Shown piece by piece: positions 1-9,273 of a DNA stretch of 64,000 nt (positions within the stretch are counted from its first letter, which is position 1; each line of letters opens with the position of its first letter). The notes beneath the pieces are model-generated. The model did no database searches. It was given only the letters and a program-made list of their open reading frames with translations, and was not told the DNA's origin. Origin of the DNA: Candidatus Melainabacteria bacterium (lineage in GTDB: Bacteria; Cyanobacteriota; Vampirovibrionia; 2-02-FULL-35-15); NCBI GenBank assembly GCA_023250155.1, contig JAHFBG010000007.1:62001-126000 (forward strand). Direction: 5' to 3'. The position numbers and the translations under genes were made by a program.

Positions 1-926
1 GGCAAATACTTTTTACAAAAAGCACTTATCCTTTTTATCATTTGCCTGCCTTCGACTAATAACCAAGAAGTATCTTCATTGTTTAATGGATCTAGAGGTT
101 TATCTTTGGGAGTGATTCTGGGACAATTAAATGCTACTAAACCAGGAGATCCTGGTACAGAAAACATTTGAAAATAAGCAGCATCTTCTTTTTTTAAATC
201 ATTATTCTTTAAAGCCTCATCAAAGAATGGTTTTAGTGTCCACTCTTTTTCAAATGTATAAGCACTTGTAAGTAAAATATCACCATTGTCTAAAAAGTAA
301 ACAGGAGAATCACCTGCTTTGTCGTTTTTTTGTAACCATTCTGCAAATACTTTTAAATCAACTTCACTCATCATAAAACGAAGTGACATTGCTTGTCTTT
401 CATTAGACTTGTAGCTTACTCCCGAAAGATGTATTAAATCGCCATCTCCAGTACAATCAATAAATTCTTTTGCACTTATAGAGAAACAACCACCTTTGTT
501 GAAAATAAAAATTTTTGTTAAGGATATTTTATCAATAGATGCAGAAATAATCAAATTATCAAACATCAATTTAATGCCAGCCTCAACACACATTTCATCT
601 AAAACCCATTTGTAGACCTCAGGATTAAACCAGCCAGGATTGCCATCTTTAAATGCTGCTCCACCACCTGCTTTAACTAATCGCTTACAAGCCTCAAGAA
701 ATAATCCTTTGGTTAACAGATGCTGAGTATCCAGTGCATTTTTCATCATAGGTGTAACAAGTGCACCTGTTGCCATACCACCAAGAAAAGTACTTTTTTC
801 AATTAATACTACATTAGCACCAGATCTGCTTGCACTTACTGCTGCTGCTACACCTGCTGAACCACCACCTGCTACTAATACATCACAGGAAGAGAGTTCT
901 TTATAAGGTATTTCAAGCTTTGGCAT
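1..926 (-). CDS. FAD-dependent oxidoreductase, N-terminal part (runs off the window)
   Basis: The frame is open from an ATG at 926 to the window edge, so about 308 N-terminal residues are visible and the C-terminus is missing. Residues about 14-30 hold a Rossmann FAD-binding motif (GGGSAGVAAAV) after a short lead, followed by an acidic residue in VVLIEK. A second FAD-contact segment reads EFIDCTGDGDLIHLSG. This matches the FAD_oxidored (PF12831-like) family, flavoproteins whose substrates vary widely, so the reaction cannot be named. It lies 10 bp downstream of tatD on the same strand and may be co-transcribed. The family call is firm; the function is open. Confidence 0.8.
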   Translation of the reverse strand, partial: MPKLEIPYKELSSCDVLVAGGGSAGVAAAVSASRSGANVVLIEKSTFLGGMATGALVTPMMKNALDTQHLLTKGLFLEACKRLVKAGGGAAFKDGNPGWFNPEVYKWVLDEMCVEAGIKLMFDNLIISASIDKISLTKIFIFNKGGCFSISAKEFIDCTGDGDLIHLSGVSYKSNERQAMSLRFMMSEVDLKVFAEWLQKNDKAGDSPVYFLDNGDILLTSAYTFEKEWTLKPFFDEALKNNDLKKEDAAYFQMFSVPGSPGLVAFNCPRITPKDKPLDPLNNEDTSWLLVEGRQMIKRISAFCKKYL

Positions 927-936
927 TGTTTACTTT

Positions 937-1701
937 CTATGTTATTCCAAATAGTTTCTTTGTATTATTAGATGTAATCTCTCCAATTTCTTCTGGAGTT
1001 ACATTGTGAATCTTTGCTAGCTCTTGTGCAACATACTGTACATATTTAGGCTCATTTCTTTTTCCTCTATATGGTAATGGTGTAAGAAATGGACAATCAG
1101 TTTCAATTAAGGTTTTTTCTAATGGAATTTCTTTGGCAATAAGTCTTAAATCATTTGCATTTTTAAATGTAAGAATTCCAGACCATGAAATATAAAGACC
1201 AAGTTTAAGTGCTTCTTTAGCTGTTTCCATATCACCCGTATAACAGTGGAAAACACCTTTTTCTAATTTTTCAATTTTTAAAAGTTCAATTGTTTCTTTA
1301 AAAGCATCCCTACAATGAATGATTAAAGGTAAAGAAACTTCTTTTGCAATTTTAATTTGTTCATGAAACACTGCTATCTGTACATCTTGCGGACTATAAT
1401 TATAAAAAAAATCTAAACCTGTTTCACCGATTGCAATCACTTTTTCTTCTTTTGTGTAATTTAATATTGTATCTTTACTTTCATTTGTCCATGTTTTTGC
1501 TTCGTGGGGATGGATTCCAACGCTTGACCATATATTTTTATATTTATTTGCTAAAATTAAGTTTCTTTCAATTTCCTGTAGATTGTCACATGATTGTACA
1601 ATATGTGTTACTCCGCAAGAAAAGGCTTGTTCTATAACTTCTTCTCTATCGTTATCAAATGCTTCTAGAATCAAGTGGGAGTGCGAATCAATTAGTTTCA
1701 T
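937..1701 (-). CDS. tatD: TatD family metal-dependent hydrolase/DNase
   Basis: This 254-aa protein has the usual TatD length and TIM-barrel metal ligands in order: DSHSHL at residues 5-10, IGETGLDF near 92, IIHCRD near 128, VFHCYTG near 150 and ETDCPFLTP near 200. Family members are Mg/Mn-dependent 3'-5' exonucleases linked to DNA repair and D-aminoacyl-tRNA quality control. The gene reads away from the histidine kinase gene that begins 21 bp beyond its start, so the divergent promoters must sit in a very short gap or inside coding sequence. The FAD oxidoreductase follows 10 bp downstream. High confidence in the family; the exact physiological substrate is unknown. Confidence 0.93.
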   Translation of the reverse strand: MKLIDSHSHLILEAFDNDREEVIEQAFSCGVTHIVQSCDNLQEIERNLILANKYKNIWSSVGIHPHEAKTWTNESKDTILNYTKEEKVIAIGETGLDFFYNYSPQDVQIAVFHEQIKIAKEVSLPLIIHCRDAFKETIELLKIEKLEKGVFHCYTGDMETAKEALKLGLYISWSGILTFKNANDLRLIAKEIPLEKTLIETDCPFLTPLPYRGKRNEPKYVQYVAQELAKIHNVTPEEIGEITSNNTKKLFGIT

Positions 1702-1722
1702 ATATTAATTTAAGTTTAACCA

Positions 1723-3720
1723 ATGTTCAATAAACAAATAACAAGAAAATATATTTTAAGGAAAAGGTTACTTGGACTAATATTTGGTCTGGTACTCAGC
1801 ATCATTGTACTAAAAGTTGATAAAAAATTGTGGTTGCCACTGGAACTTGAAACTATAAATAATCGTAATATTTCTGTTACTAATGCTCAGAGAAGACTAG
1901 ACCAAGGAATAAAAAATGACCTGGTTCTTATTTTGTTTGATGATAAAACGCAATTTTTACTTAGGCAAAATGGTATGCCAATAAAAGATTTTGAGAGAAG
2001 AGGAAGAGAGCTGCTTAAATCAGCTATTGAGAAGCTTGAATCTTATGGTGTTAGATCGATCGGACTAAATTTAAACCTAAGTGGTCCTTCTAACAATATT
2101 CAAACGGATGATTTGTTAGCGAAAACCATATCTAATTATAAGAATATAGTTATTGCTGATTCAATCTACTCAAACACTTTTTTATTTCAGCCCAACAACA
2201 TATTGAAAAGCGTATCTGGTATAGGGTACGGAGAATTATATTCTGATTATGATAAGGTGGTTCATAAAATAAAACCAATTGAATATGGATATAAAAATAT
2301 ATTAGCCTTTTCCTATGCATTGTTTTCAAATGCGTTTAAAAATGATATTTCAAAAGATTTAAAATTAAACAATGAGTTTTATCTATTGTATTCTAATACT
2401 CAAATCCCAAGATACTCTTTTATTGATTTGGTTCAAGGAAAGGTAAATGCAAAACTTTTTAAAGATAAGATTGTGATTTTAGGTGTTAGTACAAAAAGCA
2501 AGTTAATGAAGGAGCAATTATATACTCCATTTAGTAAGATTGAATTAATTAGTGATAGTGAAGTACAGGCAACAGCTTTTGCTAATCTTGCATATCATTC
2601 TTATTTAACCAAGCTAAGCATTAATAGCTATCCATTCTGCTTTATTGTATTGAGCGTACTTCTAGGAATGATTTTTAGTAGTATATCTACAATTAATAGA
2701 ATTATAATTGCTACTATTTTATTTATTTCTACTTTTACTTTTAGTCAGTTTACTTATAACTCCTATCAACTTTTAGTAGAACTTGTCCCTTTAATTTTTA
2801 TACTATTAGGAAATCTTATAATTGGGTCTTTGATTTTCCTTCAACTGAATTTACAAGAACAAAATCTTGAATTAGAAAATGCTTTATTATTGTTACAAAA
2901 GCGTAGTAAGGAGCTTGAGAACTCTCAGGAATTGTTAAAGGGAAAGAATCAGGAGCTAACTGTAACACTAAAAGAACTAAATGAAAAAATTGATGAGATA
3001 AATGAGGTTCGAAAACAACTTTCAGGACGAAGAGAAGAAGAAAGAAAAAGAATTGCTCGAGAGCTTCATGATGATACCTTGGCAAGAATAACAGACTTGA
3101 AAAGATACATTGAAACTTTAATAATGTCATCAGATATTTCAATACTGCTAAAGCAAAAATTAGGAGTTACGATTCAAATATTAGATAGTGTTACTCAGGA
3201 GATAAGGAGAACTATTAATGCATTGCGACCTTCTATGCTGGATAATGCATTAGGCTTAATTCCTGCAATTGAAAATCTTCTTGATGAGCTGGGAAGAAGA
3301 TCAAACTATAGAATTAAAACAAAATTGATGACAAGAATTACCAAGCTTAGACTTCAAGAATCTGATGAGATAAACCTTTATAGGATTATTCAGGAGTCAC
3401 TGAATAATATTTTCAAGCATGCAAATGCAAGTTTGGTTGAAGTCTCAATATCTGAGCAGCCAGGTCAGGTCTTATTTTTGATAAAAGATAATGGAGTAGG
3501 ATTCACCCACCGTATGGACATGCCGCAGCAAGCCCCTACGGCGAGGAATGGCTATGGATTAATTGATATGAAAGAAAGAGCAGAACTTATTGGTGCTTCA
3601 TTACAATATTTACCAGGGCCAAATTCCATAGGTACTATTTTGGAAATCACAATTTCTTTAGATAAAATTCATATAATTAACAAGGATACTAAATTAGAAA
3701 TATCCTTATCTCGTAAATAA
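1723..3720 (+). CDS. CHASE2-domain sensor histidine kinase (HisKA_3/HATPase_c)
   Basis: In this 665-aa membrane kinase a TM helix near residues 15-32 is followed by an extracytoplasmic CHASE2-type domain to about 295. Three TM helices (about 300-372) and a coiled coil (about 375-435) come next. A HisKA_3 dimerisation domain carries the phospho-acceptor His449 in RELHDD. The HATPase domain has N-box Asn561/562 and the G1 motif DNGVGF (589-594). CHASE2 sensors are typical of cyanobacteria and their relatives. HisKA_3 kinases normally pair with a LuxR/NarL regulator, but none is adjacent. Residues about 596-609, in the ATP-lid loop, look repeat-derived (see the repeat entry at 3508). The last 15 bp overlap the convergent YIP1 gene. 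Confidence 0.9.
   Translation: MFNKQITRKYILRKRLLGLIFGLVLSIIVLKVDKKLWLPLELETINNRNISVTNAQRRLDQGIKNDLVLILFDDKTQFLLRQNGMPIKDFERRGRELLKSAIEKLESYGVRSIGLNLNLSGPSNNIQTDDLLAKTISNYKNIVIADSIYSNTFLFQPNNILKSVSGIGYGELYSDYDKVVHKIKPIEYGYKNILAFSYALFSNAFKNDISKDLKLNNEFYLLYSNTQIPRYSFIDLVQGKVNAKLFKDKIVILGVSTKSKLMKEQLYTPFSKIELISDSEVQATAFANLAYHSYLTKLSINSYPFCFIVLSVLLGMIFSSISTINRIIIATILFISTFTFSQFTYNSYQLLVELVPLIFILLGNLIIGSLIFLQLNLQEQNLELENALLLLQKRSKELENSQELLKGKNQELTVTLKELNEKIDEINEVRKQLSGRREEERKRIARELHDDTLARITDLKRYIETLIMSSDISILLKQKLGVTIQILDSVTQEIRRTINALRPSMLDNALGLIPAIENLLDELGRRSNYRIKTKLMTRITKLRLQESDEINLYRIIQESLNNIFKHANASLVEVSISEQPGQVLFLIKDNGVGFTHRMDMPQQAPTARNGYGLIDMKERAELIGASLQYLPGPNSIGTILEITISLDKIHIINKDTKLEISLSRK
3508..3549. 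repeat. Repeat-derived insert in the kinase ATP-lid loop
   Basis: G+C-rich sequence inside an AT-rich gene contains CCGTA ... TACGG ends. On the minus strand it reads GTAGGGGCTTGCTGCGGCAT, the same GTAGG-start style as the palindromes elsewhere in this window. It encodes roughly HRMDMPQQAPTARN between DNGVGF and GYGL, a loop that is naturally variable in length. Assignment to the repeat family is by composition and end sequence only. Confidence 0.45.
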
Positions 3721-4323
3721 CATTGAAAACACCATACCTAACAAGTTAGCAATTAAAAAAGTAAACAAGAAAATTCCTAATAAAAATGGAATAATAGCCA
3801 TTAGGAAAACTCGCCATGCTTCAAGCTGAAAGCTTTTAGCAAGTGCTATCCAAAATAAGATAAAAGACCAAATTCCTATAATCACTTGAAAGATGGTGTA
3901 CAAAGTAGTATGAAAATAGCCTATTAGAGCTATTGGTGCCATGAGTAAATAAGGAATGCTTGATAAGCCAGTAAATCCTAAAAGCCTTGCAAGATTATTG
4001 TTAGGAGTCTTAAATACAGTACTAAAAAAAATTATAAAAAGTCCAACAAAAAACCAACTAATAAAACCTATAAGTTCAACCCCAATGATATTTAGAAAAT
4101 TTATATTCTCTGGTGCTACTTTTCCTAGATTTGATAAGAAAACTGCCAACACCCCATAAACAAAAATAGTAAAAGCATCTTCTTTATATAACTCTTCAAA
4201 AAGCTTGCTAGGAGAAGCTATTACACCATGAAAAACTTCTAAAAAACTAAGCTTTGGTCCATCATCTATAATGGTTTGATCTGGTGTTGGATTGTTTATG
4301 CTTGAATTTGGTTCATTTATCAT
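3706..4323 (-). CDS. YIP1 family membrane protein
   Basis: A 205-aa protein with a soluble, Pro/Asn-rich N-terminus of about 28 residues is followed by a VFHGVIASPSKLFEEL-type amphipathic segment, the usual entry to a YIP1 domain. About five hydrophobic helices then run to the C-terminus (roughly 50-65, 78-100, 112-130, 138-160, 168-200). Bacterial YIP1 proteins are integral membrane proteins of unknown role. It is convergent with the CHASE2 kinase (15-bp overlap) and lies upstream of pyrimidine phosphorylase, yebC's operon mate, on the same strand. The family call is moderately sure and no specific function can be given. Confidence 0.7.
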   Translation of the reverse strand: MINEPNSSINNPTPDQTIIDDGPKLSFLEVFHGVIASPSKLFEELYKEDAFTIFVYGVLAVFLSNLGKVAPENINFLNIIGVELIGFISWFFVGLFIIFFSTVFKTPNNNLARLLGFTGLSSIPYLLMAPIALIGYFHTTLYTIFQVIIGIWSFILFWIALAKSFQLEAWRVFLMAIIPFLLGIFLFTFLIANLLGMVFSMLFTR

Positions 4324-4378
4324 TATGATTTTTATCTCTTTATTATCTTCTCACATCTTGTCTTTTTCATCTTACTTA

Positions 4379-5662
4379 TTAAATGATTTTATGAATTAAC
4401 GTTAGTCTATTTGGTTTTTTATCCTCAATTTTAATTGTATTAGTTAACTTATTTCTTATAATATCAATATCTTCTTTACATTTTGCATGAATTTCAAATA
4501 AGGCTTCATTTTCTCTAATTGGATCTCCATGTTTCTTACAAAGGATGATACCTACAGAGTGATCAATTTTATCTGTTACAATCTTTCTTCCAGCACCTAA
4601 GTCATGAACTATTTCTCCAATAGATAATGCATCTATATGATTGATAAATCCATTTGTATTGCTTTTAATAACCTCTATGTATTTTGCCTTAGGTAGTTCT
4701 GTTTTCAAGCTACCATTCTGAGCTTTAATCATCAATTCAAATTTCTCTAATGCTTCACCATTTAGTAAAAGACTTCTTAATTTTTCTTCTGTTGGTGCAG
4801 GTTTTATAAGACTAAGAGCTTCTCTAGCTAAGCAGATTACAAGTTCAACCAAATCACTAATTTCTTTTCCAGATAAAATATCAATGACTTCTTGTACTTC
4901 TAATGCATTGCCAATAGAATAACCAAGAGGTTCATTCATATCTGAAATAACTGCTCTAACATTTTTATTTAGATTTTTGCCAATAGTTACCATTGTTTTA
5001 GCAAGGAAAGAGGCATCTTCTATGCTTTTCATAAAAGCACCAGAACCACACTTAACATCAAGTATTATATTGGTGGCACCACCAGCAATTTTTTTACTCA
5101 TTATTGATGAGGCTATCAATGGTATTGAATCTACAGTATCAGTAACATCTCGAATTGCATAAAGCTTTTTATCAGCAGGTGCTAAGTTAGTTGAAGCACT
5201 ACATAAGGCTAGCCCAATTTGCTTTACTTGTTCTTTGATTTCATTTAAACTTAAATTTGTTTTAAAACCAGAAATTGATTCTAGTTTATCAATGGTTCCC
5301 CCTGTAAAACCTAATGCTCTACCTGATAGTTTAGGAATATTTATTCCACAAGCTGCTATTAATGGGACAAATAATAATGTAACCTTATCTCCTATTCCTC
5401 CCGTACTATGCTTGTCTATAGTAGGTTCTAAACCTTCCCAGGTTAATGTTTCTCCTGATTTTGCCATGGCAAGGGTTAAATTAGAAGTTTCTATATCATC
5501 AAGGCTATTTTTCTTGACTGCTTGTAACCATTGTGTAATTTCATCTTGTGTAAAACTGTTTAAGTTTTCTATAAAATAATTTATTTCCTCTTTAGTATGT
5601 TTTTTAGAGGTTTGTTTTGTTTTTATTAATTCTTGAATGTTAAAAATTGTTTTTTGTGTCAT
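4379..5662 (-). CDS. pdp: Pyrimidine-nucleoside (thymidine) phosphorylase
   Basis: This 427-aa enzyme has the length usual for the family. It should cleave uridine/thymidine (or thymidine only) with phosphate to base plus (deoxy)ribose-1-phosphate for nucleoside salvage in the cytoplasm. The phosphate-binding KHSTGGIGDK is at 84-93 and the family signature SGRALGFTGGTIDKLES at 113-129. The start lies 1 bp after the yebC stop, so the two genes are almost certainly one transcript. Whether it is a pdp (both nucleosides) or deoA (thymidine) enzyme cannot be settled from motifs alone. Confidence 0.93.
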   Translation of the reverse strand: MTQKTIFNIQELIKTKQTSKKHTKEEINYFIENLNSFTQDEITQWLQAVKKNSLDDIETSNLTLAMAKSGETLTWEGLEPTIDKHSTGGIGDKVTLLFVPLIAACGINIPKLSGRALGFTGGTIDKLESISGFKTNLSLNEIKEQVKQIGLALCSASTNLAPADKKLYAIRDVTDTVDSIPLIASSIMSKKIAGGATNIILDVKCGSGAFMKSIEDASFLAKTMVTIGKNLNKNVRAVISDMNEPLGYSIGNALEVQEVIDILSGKEISDLVELVICLAREALSLIKPAPTEEKLRSLLLNGEALEKFELMIKAQNGSLKTELPKAKYIEVIKSNTNGFINHIDALSIGEIVHDLGAGRKIVTDKIDHSVGIILCKKHGDPIRENEALFEIHAKCKEDIDIIRNKLTNTIKIEDKKPNRLTLIHKII

Positions 5663-5663
5663 C

Positions 5664-6428
5664 TTATTCTACCTTTATCATACTTAAAACTTCCTCTTTA
5701 ATATCAAAATTTGAATACACATTTTGTACATCATCGTGATCCTCTATGGCATCAAGGAGTTTTATAAGATTTTTAGCTATTTCAGGATCTGTAATTTCAA
5801 TGTGTTCTTTAGAAGCATAAGCTATTTGTGTTTCTTGTGGATTTATATTTTTAGAAATAATATTTTTTTGTACTTTTTCAAGCTCTTCAGGCTTTGTAAT
5901 AATTGTTATATATTCATCATCTGAGCCGTCAAAATCTTCAGCACCACACTCAATTGCAAACTCAAATATTTCATCTTGATTTTTAAAACTAGATTTTGAA
6001 ATCTTTATTTCTCCTCTTTTTGTAAACATCCAGCTTACAGCACCAGCTTCTGCCATTTTTCCATGATACTTAGAAAAGAAATTTCTAAGATCAGCTATTG
6101 TGCGATTCTTGTTGTCGGTAGTACTTAAAATTAAAATAGCAGCACCACCTGATCCGTATCCTTCGTATAAAATTTCTTCTATACGTGAACCATCTTGACC
6201 AACACCTGCTCCTTTTTCAATTGCTCTTTGTATATTGTTTAGAGGTACTAGGTTAATTTTTGCTTTTTCAATTGCAAATCTTAATCGGTAATTTGCATTA
6301 GGATCAGGGCCGCCAAGCCTTGCCGCCACCATAATCTCTTTAGCAATTTTTGCAAAAACAGCTCCTCTTTTTGAATCAGTAATTGCTTTTTTTCTTTTAA
6401 TCTGAGACCATTTAGAATGTCCAGACAT
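5664..6428 (-). CDS. yebC: YebC/PmpR family transcriptional/translational regulator
   Basis: The 254-aa protein opens with MSGHSKWSQIKRKK, the near-invariant YebC/TACO1 start. It continues with the expected KIAKEI, NNIQRAIEKGAG and YEGYGSGG blocks and an acidic C-terminus (IEDHDDVQNVYSNF). Members bind DNA or assist translation of proline-rich stretches depending on lineage. Full length with no disruption. It is transcribed divergently from secF across a 143-bp gap and is followed 1 bp later by the pyrimidine phosphorylase gene. Confidence 0.95.
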   Translation of the reverse strand: MSGHSKWSQIKRKKAITDSKRGAVFAKIAKEIMVAARLGGPDPNANYRLRFAIEKAKINLVPLNNIQRAIEKGAGVGQDGSRIEEILYEGYGSGGAAILILSTTDNKNRTIADLRNFFSKYHGKMAEAGAVSWMFTKRGEIKISKSSFKNQDEIFEFAIECGAEDFDGSDDEYITIITKPEELEKVQKNIISKNINPQETQIAYASKEHIEITDPEIAKNLIKLLDAIEDHDDVQNVYSNFDIKEEVLSMIKVE

Positions 6429-6571
6429 GGTTTTATATCCCGTTGTTTGTATTTCGTATCTAGTTTAGCAAAGTTTTCGATTAATATACGAGATATGAAA
6501 TATGAGATACGGTATACTAGTTTCGTTGTATTTAATAAATTAATTGTTTTATCTAGGAGAGAGCGTTTCAC

Positions 6572-7549
6572 ATGAAAGTTGACATTGTAAAGTATCGTTG
6601 GTTTTGGTTTGGATTTTCCCTTCTTGTTTTAATACCAGGGTTAATTGCTGTAGGCATTTGCCTCATGCAATATGGCGCTCCAATAAAACTTGGACTTGAT
6701 TTTACAGGTGGTACAAAATTAGAATATCGTTTTCCCCAAGAGGTAAAAATCGAAGATGTAAGAAATATTTTAGATCGTCACAATTTAGATGGCAGTAATA
6801 TTCAAGTTTCAAAGGTAGCTAAAGATGGTTCACAGGTAGTTATCATCAGATCAAAAGCAATTAAAGAAAGAAAATCGTCTGAAACAAAACTAAGTCAAAA
6901 AGAATTAGTTGACAATGACTTAAAGCAAGCATTAGGTGATTTTCAGATTTTATCGATTGATACAGTAAGCCCAATAATTGGGCCAGAACTACTTATGGCA
7001 GGAATGCTAGCCTTGGTCTTTACTTTAGTTGGCATTGTTTTATATATAAGTTATCGATTTAAGAGGGATTATGCCATATGTGCAATAATTGCTTTACTTC
7101 ATGATGTTTTTATTTTAATTGGACTATTTTCAATCTTTAGCTTGGTTTGGGGATTAGAAATAGATAGCTTGTTTATTACTGCAGCACTTACAGTAGTTGG
7201 GTTTTCTGTACACGATACAATTGTGGTTTTTGACAGAATTAGAGAAAATTCAAAATACTTAGGGAAAAACAAAAGCTTTGGAGATATAGCAAATGATAGT
7301 ATTAACCAAACTCTTGTACGTAGTATAAACACTTCAATGACTACATTGATTACCCTAGGAACCCTTTATTTGTTTGGTGGAGAAACCACTAAAAACTTTG
7401 TAGGCGCAATGTTTTTAGGAATAGCTTCCGGGACATATTCAAGTATTTTTGTAGCTAGCTCATTATTAGTATGGTGGAGAGAGCTTTCCAAGAAAAAAAA
7501 AATCAATAGTACAGTAACAAACAAAAAAGAACTAACTTCAGTAGCATGA
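6572..7549 (+). CDS. secF: Protein translocase subunit SecF
   Basis: SecF, 325 aa, is the inner-membrane partner of SecD that uses the proton gradient to help pull exported proteins across the membrane. A first TM (about 10-30) is followed by the periplasmic motif LDFTGGT at 42-48. The C-terminal helices carry VGFSVHDTIVVFDRIREN, the signature around the conserved Asp-Arg pair of SecF. A strong Shine-Dalgarno (AGGAGAGAG) precedes the ATG. No secD is seen in the window upstream, so SecF is encoded separately here. Its TGA overlaps the ATG of a 53-aa membrane peptide. Confidence 0.96.
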   Translation: MKVDIVKYRWFWFGFSLLVLIPGLIAVGICLMQYGAPIKLGLDFTGGTKLEYRFPQEVKIEDVRNILDRHNLDGSNIQVSKVAKDGSQVVIIRSKAIKERKSSETKLSQKELVDNDLKQALGDFQILSIDTVSPIIGPELLMAGMLALVFTLVGIVLYISYRFKRDYAICAIIALLHDVFILIGLFSIFSLVWGLEIDSLFITAALTVVGFSVHDTIVVFDRIRENSKYLGKNKSFGDIANDSINQTLVRSINTSMTTLITLGTLYLFGGETTKNFVGAMFLGIASGTYSSIFVASSLLVWWRELSKKKKINSTVTNKKELTSVA

Positions 7550-7707
7550 TGACTATAATTAATAAAGATTTACTTATAGGTGCAGGATGTGCTTTTACAA
7601 TACTTACTATTTTATTTACTTTATACCTAACCGTATTTAGACATATAATGCCTGATCATAAAGAAGATGATGGGAAGCCATTTTTCCCTTTTGATGAAAA
7701 CTCATAG
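7546..7707 (+). CDS. 53-aa single-TM peptide translationally coupled to secF
   Basis: A short frame starts at an ATG sharing the ATGA overlap with the secF stop and ends at TAG 7705-7707. It encodes MMTIINKDLLIGAGCAFTIL..., with one hydrophobic helix at about residues 9-31 and a short, acidic, Pro/Phe-rich tail ([19 protein letters not shown]). The coupling, the clean TM plus soluble-tail layout and the absence of a better frame support a real gene. It overlaps the convergent patatin gene by 6 bp. I do not recognise a family. A translocase accessory role is only a guess from coupling. Confidence 0.55.
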   Translation: MMTIINKDLLIGAGCAFTILTILFTLYLTVFRHIMPDHKEDDGKPFFPFDENS

Positions 7708-8691
7708 CTTTTCTGCTACTCTTAAAACCTTTTCTTTCTGCTCAATTAGCTTTCTTATGTTTGGTATTGTTTTTATTGCTGCATCTTCTCCTAATTTGAT
7801 GGCTGTAGATAAACTCTTAGGATTAATATCTAATATACCTACCCCACTTAAATTGGGGCTAATAATTATATCTGCATTATCTAAAACATATTTTGATTGT
7901 GCTCTTAATCCAAGGGTAATTACCCTTGTTATTATGCCTTCAAAGGTTCTAAAGCTTTCAGGAGTACTTGTTTCAAGCTTAGCATCTACATCTACAGCGA
8001 TTACAATATCAGCCCCCATCTTTTTTACTTCCTCAATAGGAATATTTTTTAAAACACCACCATCTACAAGCAATTGATCATTTATTTGTATGGGCTGACG
8101 CAATGTAGGAATAGCAGTACTTGCTTGTACAGCAAGCCCGACATCTCCTGATTTTATTACCACTGGCAGTCCTGAAATCAAATCTACTGCAATTATATTT
8201 AAGGGTATAGTTAACTCGATTGTTCCACCACTCATTGAAATGGCATTGTTTACAAAATGATGTAGCCTATGGTCATTATAAAGCCCTGCATAAAAAGGCT
8301 TTCCTAAGAATATATGAGTCACTCTATTTAAATAAATAAATAAGGCTCTAACAATAGAAAGATCTGTTTTATAAACTTTTTTAATTGCTCCTGTTAAAAC
8401 ACATTTTTCTATTTCATCTACACTTACACCACCAGAATATAATGCAGCAACAAATGCTCCAGCACTAGAACCTACAAGATAATCAATAGGAATATTTTCC
8501 TTTTCAAGAACTCTTAATATACCTATATGTGCTGCACCACGAGCACCACCGCCACCAAGAGCTAGTCCAATTTTAGGACGAATCACTGGAGTGTTTGATG
8601 CGTGTGCAGGATTAAGGATTGAGGATTGAGTAATAAGTAAAAAAGCAACTATCAATATATGAATCATTGTTTTATCAAGTCCACTGTTCAT
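7702..8691 (-). CDS. Patatin-like phospholipase (RssA type), exported
   Basis: After a hydrophobic signal-like segment ([15 protein letters not shown], ending near PAHA), this 329-aa protein shows the patatin hydrolase core. It has the oxyanion loop [12 protein letters not shown], the nucleophile elbow GSSAG, and the catalytic Asp in DGGVLKNIP. Such Ser-Asp dyad enzymes hydrolyse acyl esters of membrane lipids. The start overlaps the cysC stop by 4 bp (ATGA), so it is in an operon with cysC and probably grpE. Its 3' end overlaps the small secF-coupled gene on the other strand. Periplasmic or membrane-attached location is inferred from the N-terminus. Confidence 0.9.
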   Translation of the reverse strand: MNSGLDKTMIHILIVAFLLITQSSILNPAHASNTPVIRPKIGLALGGGGARGAAHIGILRVLEKENIPIDYLVGSSAGAFVAALYSGGVSVDEIEKCVLTGAIKKVYKTDLSIVRALFIYLNRVTHIFLGKPFYAGLYNDHRLHHFVNNAISMSGGTIELTIPLNIIAVDLISGLPVVIKSGDVGLAVQASTAIPTLRQPIQINDQLLVDGGVLKNIPIEEVKKMGADIVIAVDVDAKLETSTPESFRTFEGIITRVITLGLRAQSKYVLDNADIIISPNLSGVGILDINPKSLSTAIKLGEDAAIKTIPNIRKLIEQKEKVLRVAEKL

Positions 8692-9251
8692 ATTTCTATA
8701 TAACCATTCTCTTTTAGCCAGGTAATAATCTTATTTGTACTTTCGTCTGGAGTTTCTTTATTTGTTTCTACAATAATTTCTGGGTTTGTCGGTTCTTCAT
8801 AAGGGTCGCTAATGCCTGTAAATTGTTTGATTTCACCTGCACGTGCTTTTTTATAAAGCCCCTTGACATCTCTTGATTCAAGCACTTCAAGAGGACACTT
8901 AGCATATACCTCAACAAAATTTTCATGCATTTCTCTAACTTCTTGTCTTATATTTAAATAGGGTGAGATTGCAGCTGTAATTGTTATGACTCCATTTCGC
9001 GAGAGTAGGCTAGCTACATAGCCAATTCTTCTTATGTTTGCATCGCGATCTTCTTTACTAAATCCAAGTCCTTTACTTAAGTGAGTTCTAACTACATCTC
9101 CATCTAAAATCTCATTTTTTAATCCTAATTCTTTAAATTTCTTTTCTAGGATATTGGTAATGGTGGATTTTCCTGCACCAGACATACCCGTAAACCAAAG
9201 CGTAAAGCCGACTTGATTTTTAACCTTATTATTTGCTGTTTGTGTAGTCAT
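8688..9251 (-). CDS. cysC: Adenylyl-sulfate kinase (APS kinase)
   Basis: In this 187-aa P-loop kinase, [14 protein letters not shown] carries the Walker A. The DGDVVR and [13 protein letters not shown] segments belong to the APS-binding region, and the C-terminal [12 protein letters not shown] is characteristic of CysC. It phosphorylates adenosine 5'-phosphosulfate to PAPS for sulfotransfer or assimilation. No ATP sulfurylase genes are beside it. A PAPS-using sulfotransferase begins near the right end of the window, which suggests, but does not prove, that PAPS here feeds sulfation. It lies between grpE (22-bp gap) and the patatin gene (4-bp overlap). Confidence 0.95.
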   Translation of the reverse strand: MTTQTANNKVKNQVGFTLWFTGMSGAGKSTITNILEKKFKELGLKNEILDGDVVRTHLSKGLGFSKEDRDANIRRIGYVASLLSRNGVITITAAISPYLNIRQEVREMHENFVEVYAKCPLEVLESRDVKGLYKKARAGEIKQFTGISDPYEEPTNPEIIVETNKETPDESTNKIITWLKENGYIEI

Positions 9252-9273
9252 AAATTTCTTCCTTTAATTAATA

